43,286 nucleotides of DNA from a bacterium (GCA_017458675.1 JAFTAM010000178.1:1-43286); one strand, 5' to 3'; shown: positions 25,776-34,361, numbered from the stretch's first letter. Numbers and translations are program-made. The notes: generated by a model not told the origin, from the letters alone.

Positions 25776-26483
25776 TTAGTCGGCCTGCAGTTCTTTGATG
25801 TTTAAAATAACGGCGTCTTTCGGCAATATGGCTTCATCAGCGGTCATATGGGAGGTCATAATTACGGTATTGCCGCAGGATTCTCTCAAATTGCCGATGA
25901 GCTCGGTAAGGCCGAGAGCGTTTTCCCTGTCCAGATGGGCAAAGGGTTCGTCGGCCAGCAGAAGCGAGGGGCTGTTTAAAAGAGCTCTGGCGGCGGCGAT
26001 TCTCTGTTTTTGTCCTCCGGAAAGCTCGCTGACAGGTTTATTCAGATAATCCTGCATATTCAATTCCTTCAGCAGCTTAAGCGCGCCGGCGCGCCCTTCG
26101 GAGAGAGAGCGGCGGCCGAAGTAGAGCGGAAGCATGACATTCTGCAGCACGCTGCGCTTTTTGTCCAGATGCGGCTCCTGAAAGATAAAGCCGATATTGT
26201 CGCGGCGAAATTCGGAAAGCTCTCTGTCCTTCATCGAGCTTAAACTCCGGCCGGATACGCTCACCGTGCCTTCGACGGCCTGCAGCAGTCCGCCCAAGAG
26301 GTTCAGCAAAGTACTTTTGCCGCTGCCCGAAGGTCCCTTGATAATGACAAGCTGTCCCCGGCTCACTTTCAGGCTGAGTTTTTTTAAGATAAATTCCCGG
26401 CTGACGGCAAACCCGGACGCATAGGAAAAAGAGACCTTATCGCAGACGACGGCATAATTTTGCTTATTTTCAACTTCGTTCAT
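25776..26483 (-). CDS. ABC transporter ATP-binding protein, LolD/MacB type
   Basis: A 235-residue nucleotide-binding subunit partnered with the FtsX-type permease. Walker A GPSGSGKST (about 45-53), Q-loop FIFQEPH, signature LSGGQKQR, Walker B LLLADEP and the H-loop MTSHMT are all present. The length and motif context match the LolD/FtsE/MacB branch. It is the first gene of the two-gene leftward operon; no strong ribosome site or promoter was picked out in the 267-base gap 26484-26750, which carries a dispersed palindrome. Confidence 0.94.
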   Translation of the reverse strand: MNEVENKQNYAVVCDKVSFSYASGFAVSREFILKKLSLKVSRGQLVIIKGPSGSGKSTLLNLLGGLLQAVEGTVSVSGRSLSSMKDRELSEFRRDNIGFIFQEPHLDKKRSVLQNVMLPLYFGRRSLSEGRAGALKLLKELNMQDYLNKPVSELSGGQKQRIAAARALLNSPSLLLADEPFAHLDRENALGLTELIGNLRESCGNTVIMTSHMTADEAILPKDAVILNIKELQAD

Positions 26484-26652
26484 TCTCAGCGATACCTATG
26501 CGGACATTGATTGCCGTTCTTGCCGGCTGCCTTTGCCTCTGAAGTCCGCGCAGGCAGGCTTTGCGGCCGTTATGCTTTACATCAGTGGCGTCCCGGCGTC
26601 AGGCCAGTATCATTCCCAGCGTCGGCGCAATGCAGTCCCTGCGCCAAAATAT

Positions 26653-26721
26653 GTCATTCTGAGCGGCAGCGAAGAATCTTAATCAGTAAGCTTCTTCGCT
26701 GCCGGCACACGCTCTTATGAC
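26653..26721. repeat. Dispersed imperfect palindrome (copy between ABC genes and sppA)
   Basis: Left arm GTCATTCTGAGCGGCAGCGA followed by AGAATCTT, AT-rich centre, and right arm CTTCTTCGCTGCCGG ending in ATGAC. The right arm contains a small insertion relative to other copies. No other feature was seen in the surrounding gap 26484-26750. Confidence 0.8.
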
Positions 26722-26750
26722 AGGTATGCGGTGATGACCCGCGCCCGCCG

Positions 26751-28007
26751 TTAAGGCTTAATAATGTCGTCGGGCATAACGTACATGGGAGAGGCGGGGC
26801 AGGCGCCGTTCGAAACGGAACCGGGCGTCGACTTTGACATTATGCTGTTGAAATTGCCGCTGGCTTCGGTAATGTTGGTGCACATATAGCCCAGGCTGTC
26901 CAGCCAGCTTTCTTTCTTCGTGACGGAAACTATAGCGGCGTTGGGAGCTTTGGCTTTTTCTCTGGCCAGCTTGTAGAGGTCCTGCTTGTAGCCGATCTTG
27001 TCGATGAGCTTATGCTTCAAGGCCTGCTCGCTGTTATAGATGCGTCCGTCGGCCAATTTCTTGACCTGATCCGGGGTGAGCTTGCCTTTGCGTCCTTCCG
27101 CAACGATGCCTACGAAGCGCTGCCAGCTCTGAGTTACCAGAGTCTGCAGAAGCTCGCGCTCCTCGGGGCGCATCTTTCTGAAAGCGGAGCCGATATCCTT
27201 AAAGGACTTGCCTCCGTTGGCGTTCAGGGAGGTAATGGTATTTACGCTTACGCCGGCCTTGTCCATGAGCTTTTCAATTTCCGGAACTTCCATAATAACG
27301 CCTATGGAGCCGGTCCAGCAGGTGGGCAGAGCCATGATGGTGTCTGCGGCCATGGAAGCGTAGTATCCGCCCGAGCAGGCGGTTCCCTCAAACATGGCGA
27401 TAACGGGGATCTTGGTTTCCTCTTTGAATTCTTTAATTTCGTGATAAATGCAGTCCGAGGGGGTGACGCCTCCGCCGGGAGAATCGACGTCGATGATCAG
27501 AGCTTTGACATTGTCCTGGCTTTTAATGTATTTTAAGGCGTAGGTTACATATTCGTCGGTGACTACGTTGGTATTGGCCTTGCTGCCCAGGAAGCTGCCC
27601 GAGGTTATAGCGCCGTGCAGGGGCAGAACCATAATTTTGTCCTTTTTGCCGTCAGCGCTGTCGCTGTCGGGAGAAGCGTCCAGAATGTACTGCTCGAACT
27701 TGTTTCCCGAAGAGAGGTCTACTTCGCCCGAGGAGGCCGAGTCGGCGGCGGCAATTATTGTATAAATGCCGGCGCACATCGTAACCAGAATCAACACGAA
27801 AGCCATCAATATAATGCTTACTCCGATGGCTCCGCCCCAGAAGCAGCCGTTTCTGAAGGAATGATTGCTCATGCCCTGCTTCGAATTACAATCCGAAGCT
27901 GCGCCGTTTCTGTTTGCATTTTCTTTGTTCAGATATACAGGAGCGTACTGAGGCTGCTGAACCTGCGGGGGCGTTACTGCGCCGCTGTTAGTATTTTCAA
28001 TATCCAA
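26751..28007 (-). CDS. sppA: Signal peptide peptidase SppA (S49 serine protease)
   Basis: An inner-membrane protease that degrades released signal peptides; 418 residues. A hydrophilic N-terminus of about 55 residues precedes one membrane helix (about 58-88). The protease core has IIDVDSPGGGV, FEGTACSGGYYAS with the nucleophile Ser212, and TGSIGVIME; the general-base lysine should be in GGKSFKDIGS (267 or 270). The single-core size matches short-form SppA rather than the tandem E. coli type. The start is TTG 28007 without a good ribosome site; the next Met is 46 residues in, at the membrane helix. An extended -10 lies 49 bases upstream. Confidence 0.93.
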   Translation of the reverse strand: MDIENTNSGAVTPPQVQQPQYAPVYLNKENANRNGAASDCNSKQGMSNHSFRNGCFWGGAIGVSIILMAFVLILVTMCAGIYTIIAAADSASSGEVDLSSGNKFEQYILDASPDSDSADGKKDKIMVLPLHGAITSGSFLGSKANTNVVTDEYVTYALKYIKSQDNVKALIIDVDSPGGGVTPSDCIYHEIKEFKEETKIPVIAMFEGTACSGGYYASMAADTIMALPTCWTGSIGVIMEVPEIEKLMDKAGVSVNTITSLNANGGKSFKDIGSAFRKMRPEERELLQTLVTQSWQRFVGIVAEGRKGKLTPDQVKKLADGRIYNSEQALKHKLIDKIGYKQDLYKLAREKAKAPNAAIVSVTKKESWLDSLGYMCTNITEASGNFNSIMSKSTPGSVSNGACPASPMYVMPDDIIKP

Positions 28008-28352
28008 ATCAGTTACCAGTCCGATAAAATAAGATTAGTCTTAACTGTGAACTTCAGTATAACACAGATCCATAGGGATTTTATCACTATTATTGTGAAT
28101 ATTCCTCTGTTTTGACGCCGACAGCGAATGTAATATTCAAAGAAGATATGCTCACAAATAAATTTCGGCAGGCTCAAAGCGGTTTCCGCCGGCGGCCGGC
28201 TGCTTTCAGAGGACTTCAAACCGGCCGATTCATCAGTCCGGAGGCAGATTAAATCTGACCGTTTCCGCCTGATTTAAGGCTAAGCGGAGGGAGGCGGCGG
28301 CATAAAAATAGAATCTCCGCCGCTATATAGCTTTAGGGAGCGCAAATATTCG
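28008..28352. promoter_or_regulatory. Divergent intergenic region, sppA / glycosyltransferase-like gene
   Basis: 345 bases without a gene. On the minus strand, an extended -10 (TGTTATACT, read from 28064 down to 28056) fits the sppA start. Near 28293-28323, GCGGCGG and CCGCCGC flank a 16-base AT-rich loop about 30 bases before the plus-strand gene; that gene has AGGGAG as a ribosome site. The middle is GC-rich without recognisable sites. Confidence 0.45.
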
Positions 28353-29948
28353 ATGCCGGCAGAAAATGAACGCAGTACAGTAAATAATGTATTGGAAAAT
28401 CACCTGGGCCCCTGGCTATTTTTTGCTGCAGTCAGTTTTTTGATAGGCTCCTGGGTGCTGGCCGACAATTCTATTCCCAAAGAGCATTCGGGACGGACGC
28501 TTCTGGATACCTGGGCCCTGTTTAATTGGTTTAAGCACGGAGGACGGGCGCCTCTCAACGGTTATCCGCCTTTCTGCAACATGATCGCCTGTTTGGCCTA
28601 CGCTTTGAACGGCGGCTTTTCAGCCAAGGCGGCCATTTTATCGCAGCTGATTTTCCTGCTGCCGATGGGATACGGCGTCTTTTATATCGGCAGAAAGCTG
28701 GGCGGCCTGTGGGGAGGCGCCCTGGCTCTTTTGAGCGTCAGCGGCAACCTATGGCTGCATATTTACGCCCGAGGCTACTTTCTGGAAGTGGGCGAGAGCG
28801 CTCTGCTAATCTGCATAATTGCAGCTTTTATTTCCTGCGATAATTTTCGCTTGCTGAAGCCGTCGCTTTTATTCGGTCTGTTTTTAGGCATAGGCATGCT
28901 GGTAAAATGGGCAATACTGTTTTACTTGTTCCTAATTCTTGCTTATGCAGCGATTAAGGTTTTCTTCTTCGATAGAAGCGGCCCTTCTGCCGATTCGCAG
29001 CCTTCGACAAAGCGCGTTTTTCTGTATTCCATGGGGCTGGCCGCTTTAATCTGCGGCTGGTGGTATGCGGCGGCTTTCTTTGAGCTTATTAATAAGAGCG
29101 GGCGCGACGTTTCCCAGGCTTATTATTCCGGCGGAGAAATATTTATGCCGCTTTTTGCCGCTTTGGGCAATGGCTATTGGCTGGCGTTTGTCTGGTTCGG
29201 CATAGGCTGCTTTGCGCATATTAAATATAAATCTGAGCGATCGCCGTTTATCGTTTACTGTTCTTTGGCGATGCTTGCCGCTATGCTGATAATTTATACC
29301 GTTATGGGAGTTCCCGTAGTGAACAGATATGTTTTGCCTGGATCGCTGCTTATAGGTATAGTCGGATTTTCATCGGCGGGAAAGATAAATAATACATACA
29401 TTAAAACGGCGATATGCGCAGCGGTATTATTTATAAACCTTATTCAGCTTAACCTTGGCGGTATTGTTTTCGGTTATCAAATAAACGAAGGTCTCAGTAC
29501 GAAATGCAATACGTATATTTCTCATTTGGATAAAATTGATAAGAATAAAAACAGCGCAGACAGGGAGCTCAGGAATTTTGCCGACGGTATTTTAGCAGCG
29601 ATCGTCTCTAAGCTGCGGGAAAGCCATGAATGCCGTTTTACCGCTGTAACCGTGAGAGGGAGAAACGTCAGTTTAGACGCCGATATGTTTATACTCAGGG
29701 CTTTGGAAATATATGACCTGCCTATAGATATTGATATTTATGTGCCCGGACATTATGAATTTGAACCCAAAACTTCGCTGCTCTTGTTTTTAAGCCCCGA
29801 AGACGAGGCTTATCTGAGAGACAAAAACCTTAAGGGCTATCAGAAAATCGGCTCTTGGGAAAACAGTTTTGTAAAACAGTATGCCAGTCTTTATAAAAAC
29901 CGAGCCAAGCGTGATTCCAAGGCGGCTATGCCCAGCTTAGCCAGATAA
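28353..29948 (+). CDS. Polytopic membrane protein, glycosyltransferase-39/ArnT-like
   Basis: A 531-residue protein with about ten hydrophobic helices in residues 20-385 and a soluble C-terminal part of about 145 residues. The first loop after helix one carries acidic residues (LADNSIPKEHSG), followed by WALFNWFKHGGRAPLNGYPP. This is the layout of GT-C glycosyltransferases (PMT, ArnT, family 39), which use polyprenyl-phosphate sugars on the outer face of the membrane. The DE/DD catalytic pair cannot be placed with certainty. The flavoprotein gene at 29974 follows after 25 bases. Confidence 0.7.
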   Translation: MPAENERSTVNNVLENHLGPWLFFAAVSFLIGSWVLADNSIPKEHSGRTLLDTWALFNWFKHGGRAPLNGYPPFCNMIACLAYALNGGFSAKAAILSQLIFLLPMGYGVFYIGRKLGGLWGGALALLSVSGNLWLHIYARGYFLEVGESALLICIIAAFISCDNFRLLKPSLLFGLFLGIGMLVKWAILFYLFLILAYAAIKVFFFDRSGPSADSQPSTKRVFLYSMGLAALICGWWYAAAFFELINKSGRDVSQAYYSGGEIFMPLFAALGNGYWLAFVWFGIGCFAHIKYKSERSPFIVYCSLAMLAAMLIIYTVMGVPVVNRYVLPGSLLIGIVGFSSAGKINNTYIKTAICAAVLFINLIQLNLGGIVFGYQINEGLSTKCNTYISHLDKIDKNKNSADRELRNFADGILAAIVSKLRESHECRFTAVTVRGRNVSLDADMFILRALEIYDLPIDIDIYVPGHYEFEPKTSLLLFLSPEDEAYLRDKNLKGYQKIGSWENSFVKQYASLYKNRAKRDSKAAMPSLAR

Positions 29949-29973
29949 TCTTTTGAAATAATGGAGTGAACTA

Positions 29974-30486
29974 ATGAAAAAAATCATCATTTTAAACGGG
30001 TCTCCCAGAAAAAAAGGCAATACGTCTGCTTTGATCGGCGCTTTTGCCGAGGGAGCGAAGAGCGTCGGTCATGAAGTCAAAGAGTTCTATTTGTACGGCA
30101 TGAATATTAAGGGTTGTTTAGGCTGCAATGCCTGTCAAAGGAACGGCGGCGTCTGTGTACAGAAGGACGGCATGGCGGAAATTTATGACGCCTTTGCTGA
30201 CTGCGATATTGTCGTTTTTGCATCGCCCATTTATTTCTGGACGGTTACGGGAGTAATGAAAACGGCTGTAGACAGGCTCTATGCCGCTATCAATAAGTTT
30301 GGGCATGAAGGTTTCAAGCGCTCGGGCGTTTTGCTTGTGACTTCAGGCGGTTCCTTGAAGAGCCAGCCGGATTCGCTGAATTGGTACAGCCATTTTGCCG
30401 ATATATTGGGATGGACCGATTTAGGCAGAGTAGTGGGCGCCGATAAGGCTGAAGAGGCAAAAAAACTGGGAGCTTCGATTCGCTGA
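29974..30486 (+). CDS. Flavodoxin-fold iron-sulfur flavoprotein-like oxidoreductase
   Basis: A 170-residue NADPH-dependent FMN reductase-family protein. The FMN phosphate loop is NGSPRKKGNTSAL (8-20), and a second FMN motif is ASPIYFWTVTGVMK. Between them lies a compact cysteine motif C48xxC51xxC54(x6)C61, the pattern of archaeal and anaerobe iron-sulfur flavoproteins that hold a 4Fe-4S cluster. It is a little shorter than the usual 180-190 residues. GGAG lies 7-8 bases before the ATG. The electron-transfer partner is unknown. A similar protein is at 32552. Confidence 0.88.
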   Translation: MKKIIILNGSPRKKGNTSALIGAFAEGAKSVGHEVKEFYLYGMNIKGCLGCNACQRNGGVCVQKDGMAEIYDAFADCDIVVFASPIYFWTVTGVMKTAVDRLYAAINKFGHEGFKRSGVLLVTSGGSLKSQPDSLNWYSHFADILGWTDLGRVVGADKAEEAKKLGASIR

Positions 30487-30500
30487 GGCAAACTTAATTA

Positions 30501-30563
30501 TAAAAATGCGCTCATGCGTCCGTTTGAGTGAGATACTGTCTTACTTAACGGCGCTGAGCGCAT
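30501..30563 (-). terminator. Long hairpin terminator of gpsA
   Basis: ATGCGCTCA (30506-30514) pairs with TGAGCGCAT (30555-30563). Pairing continues inside through CCGTT/AACGG and AGTGAGA/TCTTACT to a small loop, giving an almost continuous stem. Read leftward it is followed by TTTTTATAA, so it suits termination of gpsA. It also lies just past the flavoprotein stop on the other strand. Confidence 0.75.
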
Positions 30564-30609
30564 AATACAAACTGCGGCAATGAGGCTTTTCGCAGAGAAA
30601 TTGCTTTAT

Positions 30610-31611
30610 TTATTCAAACTTTTGCGCTCTGGAGAATAAGTTGTCGATCGCTTCCTGCAGGTTGTGACGGCCGTCGACGACCTCCGTTATTTCCTTAATG
30701 ATAGGAGTTTCGATATTTAAGCTCTGAGCCAGCTGCAGACAGCTTTCGGCGCATTTGACGCCTTCGGCCACCTGATGCATCTCTCTCATAATGTCGTCGA
30801 GCTTGCGGCCTTTGCCAAGCATAACGCCAACCTGGTGGTTGCGGCTCAGCGTGCCTGTGGAGGTGAGCAGGAGGTCTCCCAGGCAGCTCAGTCCCTGTAC
30901 GGTGGCGGAACGGCCGCCCATAGCGGTAATAATGCGGCTCAGCTCAGCCAGGCCCCTGGTCATAAGAGCGGCTCTGGCGTTGTATCCCATGCCGGCCCCG
31001 TCCAGCATGCCGGCGGCCAGAGCAATGACGTTTTTAATGCTGCCTCCCAGCTCGACGCCGACGATATCCGAAGAGGTATAAACTCGGAAATTTTTGTAAT
31101 GGTAAAGAGCGGCCGCTTTGGCTGAAACTCGGGGGACGGCGCAGGCGATAGTTACGGCGGTGGGCAGTCCTTTGATGACTTCGGCGGCAAAGGAGGGACC
31201 GGATAATACGGCGATGCGCTCCAAGCGTCCCACGACGTCGGAAAGCACCTCGGACATGCGCATGAGAGTGCCGCTTTCCAATCCTTTGGCGGTGCTGATT
31301 ATAATAGTTTTGGGATCGAGGTGATCCTTCATCTGCTCGGATACGCTGCGCACCACGGCGGAGGGCACGGCGCAGACGATAAACTCGGCTCCCTCAATGG
31401 CCTTGAGAAGGTCGGCTTCGGTCTTTATTGCGCCGGGACTGCATATGGGCAGATCTCCGAAATAAGCGCGGTTTAAGCCGTTTTCTTTAATATCCGCCAA
31501 TACGTCGGTCTCAATTCCCCAAACCGTTACCTGGCATCCGCGTCTCTGCAAATGGGCGGCCTGAGCCGTACCCCAGCTGCCTGAACCTAAAACCGTAACC
31601 TTGCAGTCCAT
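30610..31611 (-). CDS. gpsA: Glycerol-3-phosphate dehydrogenase [NAD(P)+]
   Basis: Reduces dihydroxyacetone phosphate to sn-glycerol-3-phosphate for phospholipid synthesis. It has 333 residues from ATG 31611, preferred over ATG 31623 because GGAGA falls about 5 bases before it and the Rossmann strand (VTVLGSGSWGTAQ) then starts at residue 4. Other landmarks: FIVCAVPSAVVR, STAKGLESGTL, LSGPSFAAEV, and the catalytic-lysine helix GGSIKNVIALAAGM. Substrate-site residues NARAALMTRGLAE follow. It is the lone leftward gene between rightward flavoprotein genes, with its own hairpin terminator. Confidence 0.96.
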   Translation of the reverse strand: MDCKVTVLGSGSWGTAQAAHLQRRGCQVTVWGIETDVLADIKENGLNRAYFGDLPICSPGAIKTEADLLKAIEGAEFIVCAVPSAVVRSVSEQMKDHLDPKTIIISTAKGLESGTLMRMSEVLSDVVGRLERIAVLSGPSFAAEVIKGLPTAVTIACAVPRVSAKAAALYHYKNFRVYTSSDIVGVELGGSIKNVIALAAGMLDGAGMGYNARAALMTRGLAELSRIITAMGGRSATVQGLSCLGDLLLTSTGTLSRNHQVGVMLGKGRKLDDIMREMHQVAEGVKCAESCLQLAQSLNIETPIIKEITEVVDGRHNLQEAIDNLFSRAQKFE

Positions 31612-31777
31612 AATTTTCTCCATATTATGCTATTATGCACAAGATATTTGTAATAAAAAACAGGCAGGTATTTTTCCTATTTTGGTTTACTCCTTGTTTC
31701 ATACTGCAGACCGGCATTAAGCTGAAGCATTCGCGCCGCCGCCTGCACGGCAAAAAACTCCATTTATTTCGTTTTTT

Positions 31778-31810
31778 AACTTTACTTTGCAGTTCCGAAA
31801 AAGTAAAGTT
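31778..31810. repeat. Perfect 11-bp inverted repeat upstream of the flavin reductase
   Basis: AACTTTACTTT (31778-31788) and AAAGTAAAGTT (31800-31810) flank an 11-base spacer. T-rich stretches lie on both sides (TTTTTT before, TTTTTTTT after a GACG). It could be an operator, or a weak terminator in the 306-base gap 31612-31917 between divergent genes. Confidence 0.5.
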
Positions 31811-31863
31811 TTGACGTTTTTTTTGAGCTCAGCGAAGCAAATTAGGCAAAGACACGGTTTTTA

Positions 31864-31872
31864 TGCTAAAAT
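31864..31872 (+). promoter_or_regulatory. Extended -10 promoter of the flavin reductase gene
   Basis: TGCTAAAAT is an extended -10 element about 46 bases before the ATG at 31918. No clear -35 accompanies it. Confidence 0.4.
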
Positions 31873-31917
31873 TATAAAAGCGGCATGTGCCGCAATTTTT
31901 GAACGGCAGGCGGCATA

Positions 31918-32457
31918 ATGAAAGAGCATATAAATGTTTTCGATTACGCCCAGCAGATAATGCGCACTCTTCCCAAGGGAATTCTTCTGAATACGCACGG
32001 CGACAAATTCAACGCCATGGTCATAAGCTGGGGCAGTCTGGGAATAGAGTGGGGCATGCCCGTTTTTACGGCGTATGTCCGGGAAAACCGCTATACGAAA
32101 AAACAACTGGATAAAACCGGAGAATTTACTTTGAGTCTTCCTTTGGACGGTCCGGACCCAAAAATTACCGCAGTGTGCGGAATGCAGTCCGGCCATAAGA
32201 TAGATAAGGCTCAAACCGCCGGACTTACCCTTGAAGAACCGGAAGCGGTCGGGGCGGAGGGCGTCAGGGAGTACCCTCTGACTCTGGAATGCAGGGTTGT
32301 CTATGCTCAGAAGCAGGACCCGGAGCTTTTGCCCGAGGAAATACGCCATTCGATGTATCCCGAGCATATCGACGGCTCAGCTTCCGGCGCCAACTGCGAC
32401 GCGCATACGGCCTATATCGGTCAGATAGTCGGCGCTTATATAATTACCGATAAGTAA
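31918..32457 (+). CDS. Flavin reductase-like domain protein
   Basis: A 179-residue single-domain protein of the FMN-binding split-barrel flavin reductase family, which use NAD(P)H and FMN or act as flavoprotein redox modules. Evidence: the N-terminal GILLNTHGDKFNAMVISWGS stretch, the loop FTAYVRENRYTKKQLDKTGEFTLSLP, a central VCGMQSGHKIDKAQ, and the closing IGQIVGAYI. These positions correspond to the flavin-contacting strand and loop of the family. It starts a rightward pair with the flavodoxin-type protein at 32552, 94 bases on, so a flavin-based electron-transfer pair is plausible. Confidence 0.85.
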   Translation: MKEHINVFDYAQQIMRTLPKGILLNTHGDKFNAMVISWGSLGIEWGMPVFTAYVRENRYTKKQLDKTGEFTLSLPLDGPDPKITAVCGMQSGHKIDKAQTAGLTLEEPEAVGAEGVREYPLTLECRVVYAQKQDPELLPEEIRHSMYPEHIDGSASGANCDAHTAYIGQIVGAYIITDK

Positions 32458-32551
32458 CTTATGCTTTAAAGACAATATTTCAATTGATTTCATATATTGC
32501 AATATAGCAGCGCCGCTTGCAAATTACTTTTTAAGCCAGGAGAACTCGATT

Positions 32552-33229
32552 ATGAAAGCGTTATTTTTCAACGGCGGTCCCCGTAAGAACTGGACGACGG
32601 TTAAGATGCTCGACAGCGCCTTGAAGGGAGCCGCGGAGGCCGGGGCGGAGACGGAACTAATCCACCTTTACGATTACAGCTTCAAGGGCTGCGTCAGCTG
32701 CTTGGCCTGTAAGCTGAAAAACAGCAAGACCAACGGAATCTGCGCCGTTGGGGACGCGCTGCGTCCGATTCTTGAAAAAGCCTATGAGGCCGATGTGATT
32801 GTGATCGGAAGTCCGGTATATTTCAGTTATCCTACCGGAGTTGTCCGCGCATTTATGGAGCGTCTGATGTATCCGATTCTCTCATATAATCCGAAGACGG
32901 ATGCAGACGGCAAGATGCACTTTGCCTTGAGAGATAAGCTCGTTCCTACGGCAATGATCTATACGATGGGATGCACCGAGCAGATGTCCGCCGATTGGAA
33001 CTATCCGCTGATTTTCGGTGAGAATGCGAAATTCCTGGAGCGCCTTTTCGGTTATACGGAGACGCTGTGCACCTACAGCTCATATCAGTTCAGCGACTAT
33101 TCCAGGTACGATATTCTGGAAGGAACTGAGGAAGTCCGGGCCAGGTACCGCGGCGAGCAGCTTCCCAAAGATCTGCAGGCGGCGTTCGAGCTCGGCAAAA
33201 GGCTGGCGGAAAAAGCGAAATCTTTATAG
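32552..33229 (+). CDS. Flavodoxin-fold iron-sulfur flavoprotein-like oxidoreductase
   Basis: A 225-residue protein of the same superfamily as that at 29974. The FMN loop is NGGPRKNWTTVKML (7-20), and the second FMN motif is GSPVYFSYPTGVVRAFMERL. The cysteine motif is C47xxC50xxC53 then C64, so the last spacing is longer (ten residues) than in the compact form; cluster binding is likely but less certain. AGGAGAA lies 7 bases before the ATG. A strong bidirectional terminator follows the stop codon. Function beyond NAD(P)H- or ferredoxin-linked reduction cannot be assigned. Confidence 0.88.
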   Translation: MKALFFNGGPRKNWTTVKMLDSALKGAAEAGAETELIHLYDYSFKGCVSCLACKLKNSKTNGICAVGDALRPILEKAYEADVIVIGSPVYFSYPTGVVRAFMERLMYPILSYNPKTDADGKMHFALRDKLVPTAMIYTMGCTEQMSADWNYPLIFGENAKFLERLFGYTETLCTYSSYQFSDYSRYDILEGTEEVRARYRGEQLPKDLQAAFELGKRLAEKAKSL

Positions 33230-33275
33230 GCGGCTGTGCGCTTATCGGCATTCCCGCTTTCTGAAAGCAAAAATT

Positions 33276-33321
33276 AAAACGGCATATTTGAATATCTGCG
33301 GATATTCTTATACGCCGTTTT
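33276..33321. terminator. Bidirectional terminator between convergent genes
   Basis: AAAACGGC (33276-33283) pairs with GCCGTTTT (33314-33321), and inside it GAATATC/GATATTC forms a perfect 7-bp stem with a TGCG tetraloop (33290-33307). A and T runs lie outside both arms. It sits between the stops of the flavoprotein (33229, plus) and the 3D protein (33346, minus), serving both. Confidence 0.85.
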
Positions 33322-33345
33322 GTTTATTTATATAAAGGAGTCAAT

Positions 33346-33978
33346 TTACTGTACGGTAATTTTTACGGTTCTGACTCCCCATTGCATACATTCATAGTTT
33401 GATGGGAACCATACGTCAATGACGTTGCCTCTTATCGAACCGCCCGTATCCATGGCTTTGCCCCAGCCGTATCCGGGAATGTAGATTTTTGACCCCATCG
33501 GAATTACCCGGGGATCGACGGCTATACAGCCCTTTTGCGTATAAGAACCGGAAGCGGTTCTGCCGTTAATGCAGTACGCGTAGGCCGTTACCGTCAAGGC
33601 TCTGCCCTGCGGAGTCTGGGCCTGTTTTTTAGATTTTGCGGGCGCAGGTTTCGCAGCAGGTTTAGCGGCGGGTTTGGCGGCCGGCGCAGGCTTTGCAGCC
33701 GGTTTAGCGGCGGGCGCAGGCTCCGCAGCGGAAGAAGATATATCAGAGTTGAGTTTTGCCGTATCAGAATCGCGGTTTGCCGGGCCGCTGTCATTTTCCA
33801 GTATTTCTTCTGCAGCTTCAGGATTTGCAGCCAGGTCTTCGTCTTGCTGCACATTTATATCCACTACAGAGGGCACGGGCGTCTCTGAATTTTCGCTCAG
33901 AGCGTCGGGCGCTTCCGTCAAGAAAACGAAGCCCCAAACCAGAACGACCAATGCCCAAGCTGAAAGCTTACGCATCAT
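33346..33978 (-). CDS. Secreted 3D-domain (peptidoglycan hydrolase-like) protein
   Basis: A 210-residue exported protein. A signal peptide covers about 1-28. Residues 35-125 are a low-complexity linker ending in Ala/Lys/Pro repeats (AKPAAKPAP). The C-terminal 85 residues are a 3D domain, named for three conserved aspartates, shared with MltA and Rpf/Sps-like wall lytic proteins: VTAYAYC, IAVDPRVIPMGSKIYIPGYG, MDTGGSIRGNVIDVWF. The asparates in VDP, MDTGG and IDVW are all present. It probably cleaves or remodels peptidoglycan. Two consecutive Met codons start it; GGAGGA directly abuts the first, so the second (33975) may be used. Confidence 0.88.
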   Translation of the reverse strand: MMRKLSAWALVVLVWGFVFLTEAPDALSENSETPVPSVVDINVQQDEDLAANPEAAEEILENDSGPANRDSDTAKLNSDISSSAAEPAPAAKPAAKPAPAAKPAAKPAAKPAPAKSKKQAQTPQGRALTVTAYAYCINGRTASGSYTQKGCIAVDPRVIPMGSKIYIPGYGWGKAMDTGGSIRGNVIDVWFPSNYECMQWGVRTVKITVQ

Positions 33979-34100
33979 TCCTCCATACAGATTTGTACAA
34001 AAAATAAAAACAGAAAATGTAAATAATTACAATTTTAAGATTGCCTTCTGTTCTTAAAATCATATAAGCTTCCTTCTTTTGCCTAATTAAGGCGGATGTT

Positions 34101-34190
34101 TAGGCTTATTCCGGCGGTACAGTATTGGTAAACCGTCGATATTTTAACAAGTTTTTTCTTAAGTTTTTTGAGTGTTTTGTCCATAATATA
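34101..34190 (+). repeat. Upstream block duplicated at 35592-35681
   Basis: A 90-base block upstream of the LRR-Sel1 gene aligns without gaps to 35592-35681 upstream of the Sel1 paralogue. In the first 50 bases, 38 match, including TTATTCCGGC and ATTTTAACAA. A T-rich stretch of 30 bases then follows in both, and CCATAATATA is identical at 34181 and 35672. Promoter and gene were evidently duplicated together. Confidence 0.75.
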
Positions 34191-34284
34191 TAATGAAGGA
34201 GGATGTTATAAAAAACGGCGAGTGATAAGCTGAGTATTCAGCGTCCGCAGCGGATTGTTTTCAGGAGTGACTGACCGCTTTTTT
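34166..34284 (+). promoter_or_regulatory. Promoter plus structured leader, possible attenuator or small RNA
   Basis: TTTTGA (34166-34171) and TATAAT (34189-34194) are 17 bases apart. The transcript from about 34201 would contain hairpins GCTGAgtatTCAGC (34229-34242) and TCCGCaGCGGA (34244-34254), enclosed by AAAAAACGG (34210-34218) pairing with CCGCTTTTTT (34275-34284, one bulge). The T run at its end suggests termination or attenuation about 75 bases before the gene. A second TATAAT (34322-34327) lies downstream. The whole 383-base gap 33979-34361 otherwise has no gene. Confidence 0.4.
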
Positions 34285-34361
34285 CGTTTGTCAAAACATA
34301 TCTGATGGCTGAGGACTCAGATATAATACAAATAACATATTTTAAAAGTTGGAGGTGATAT

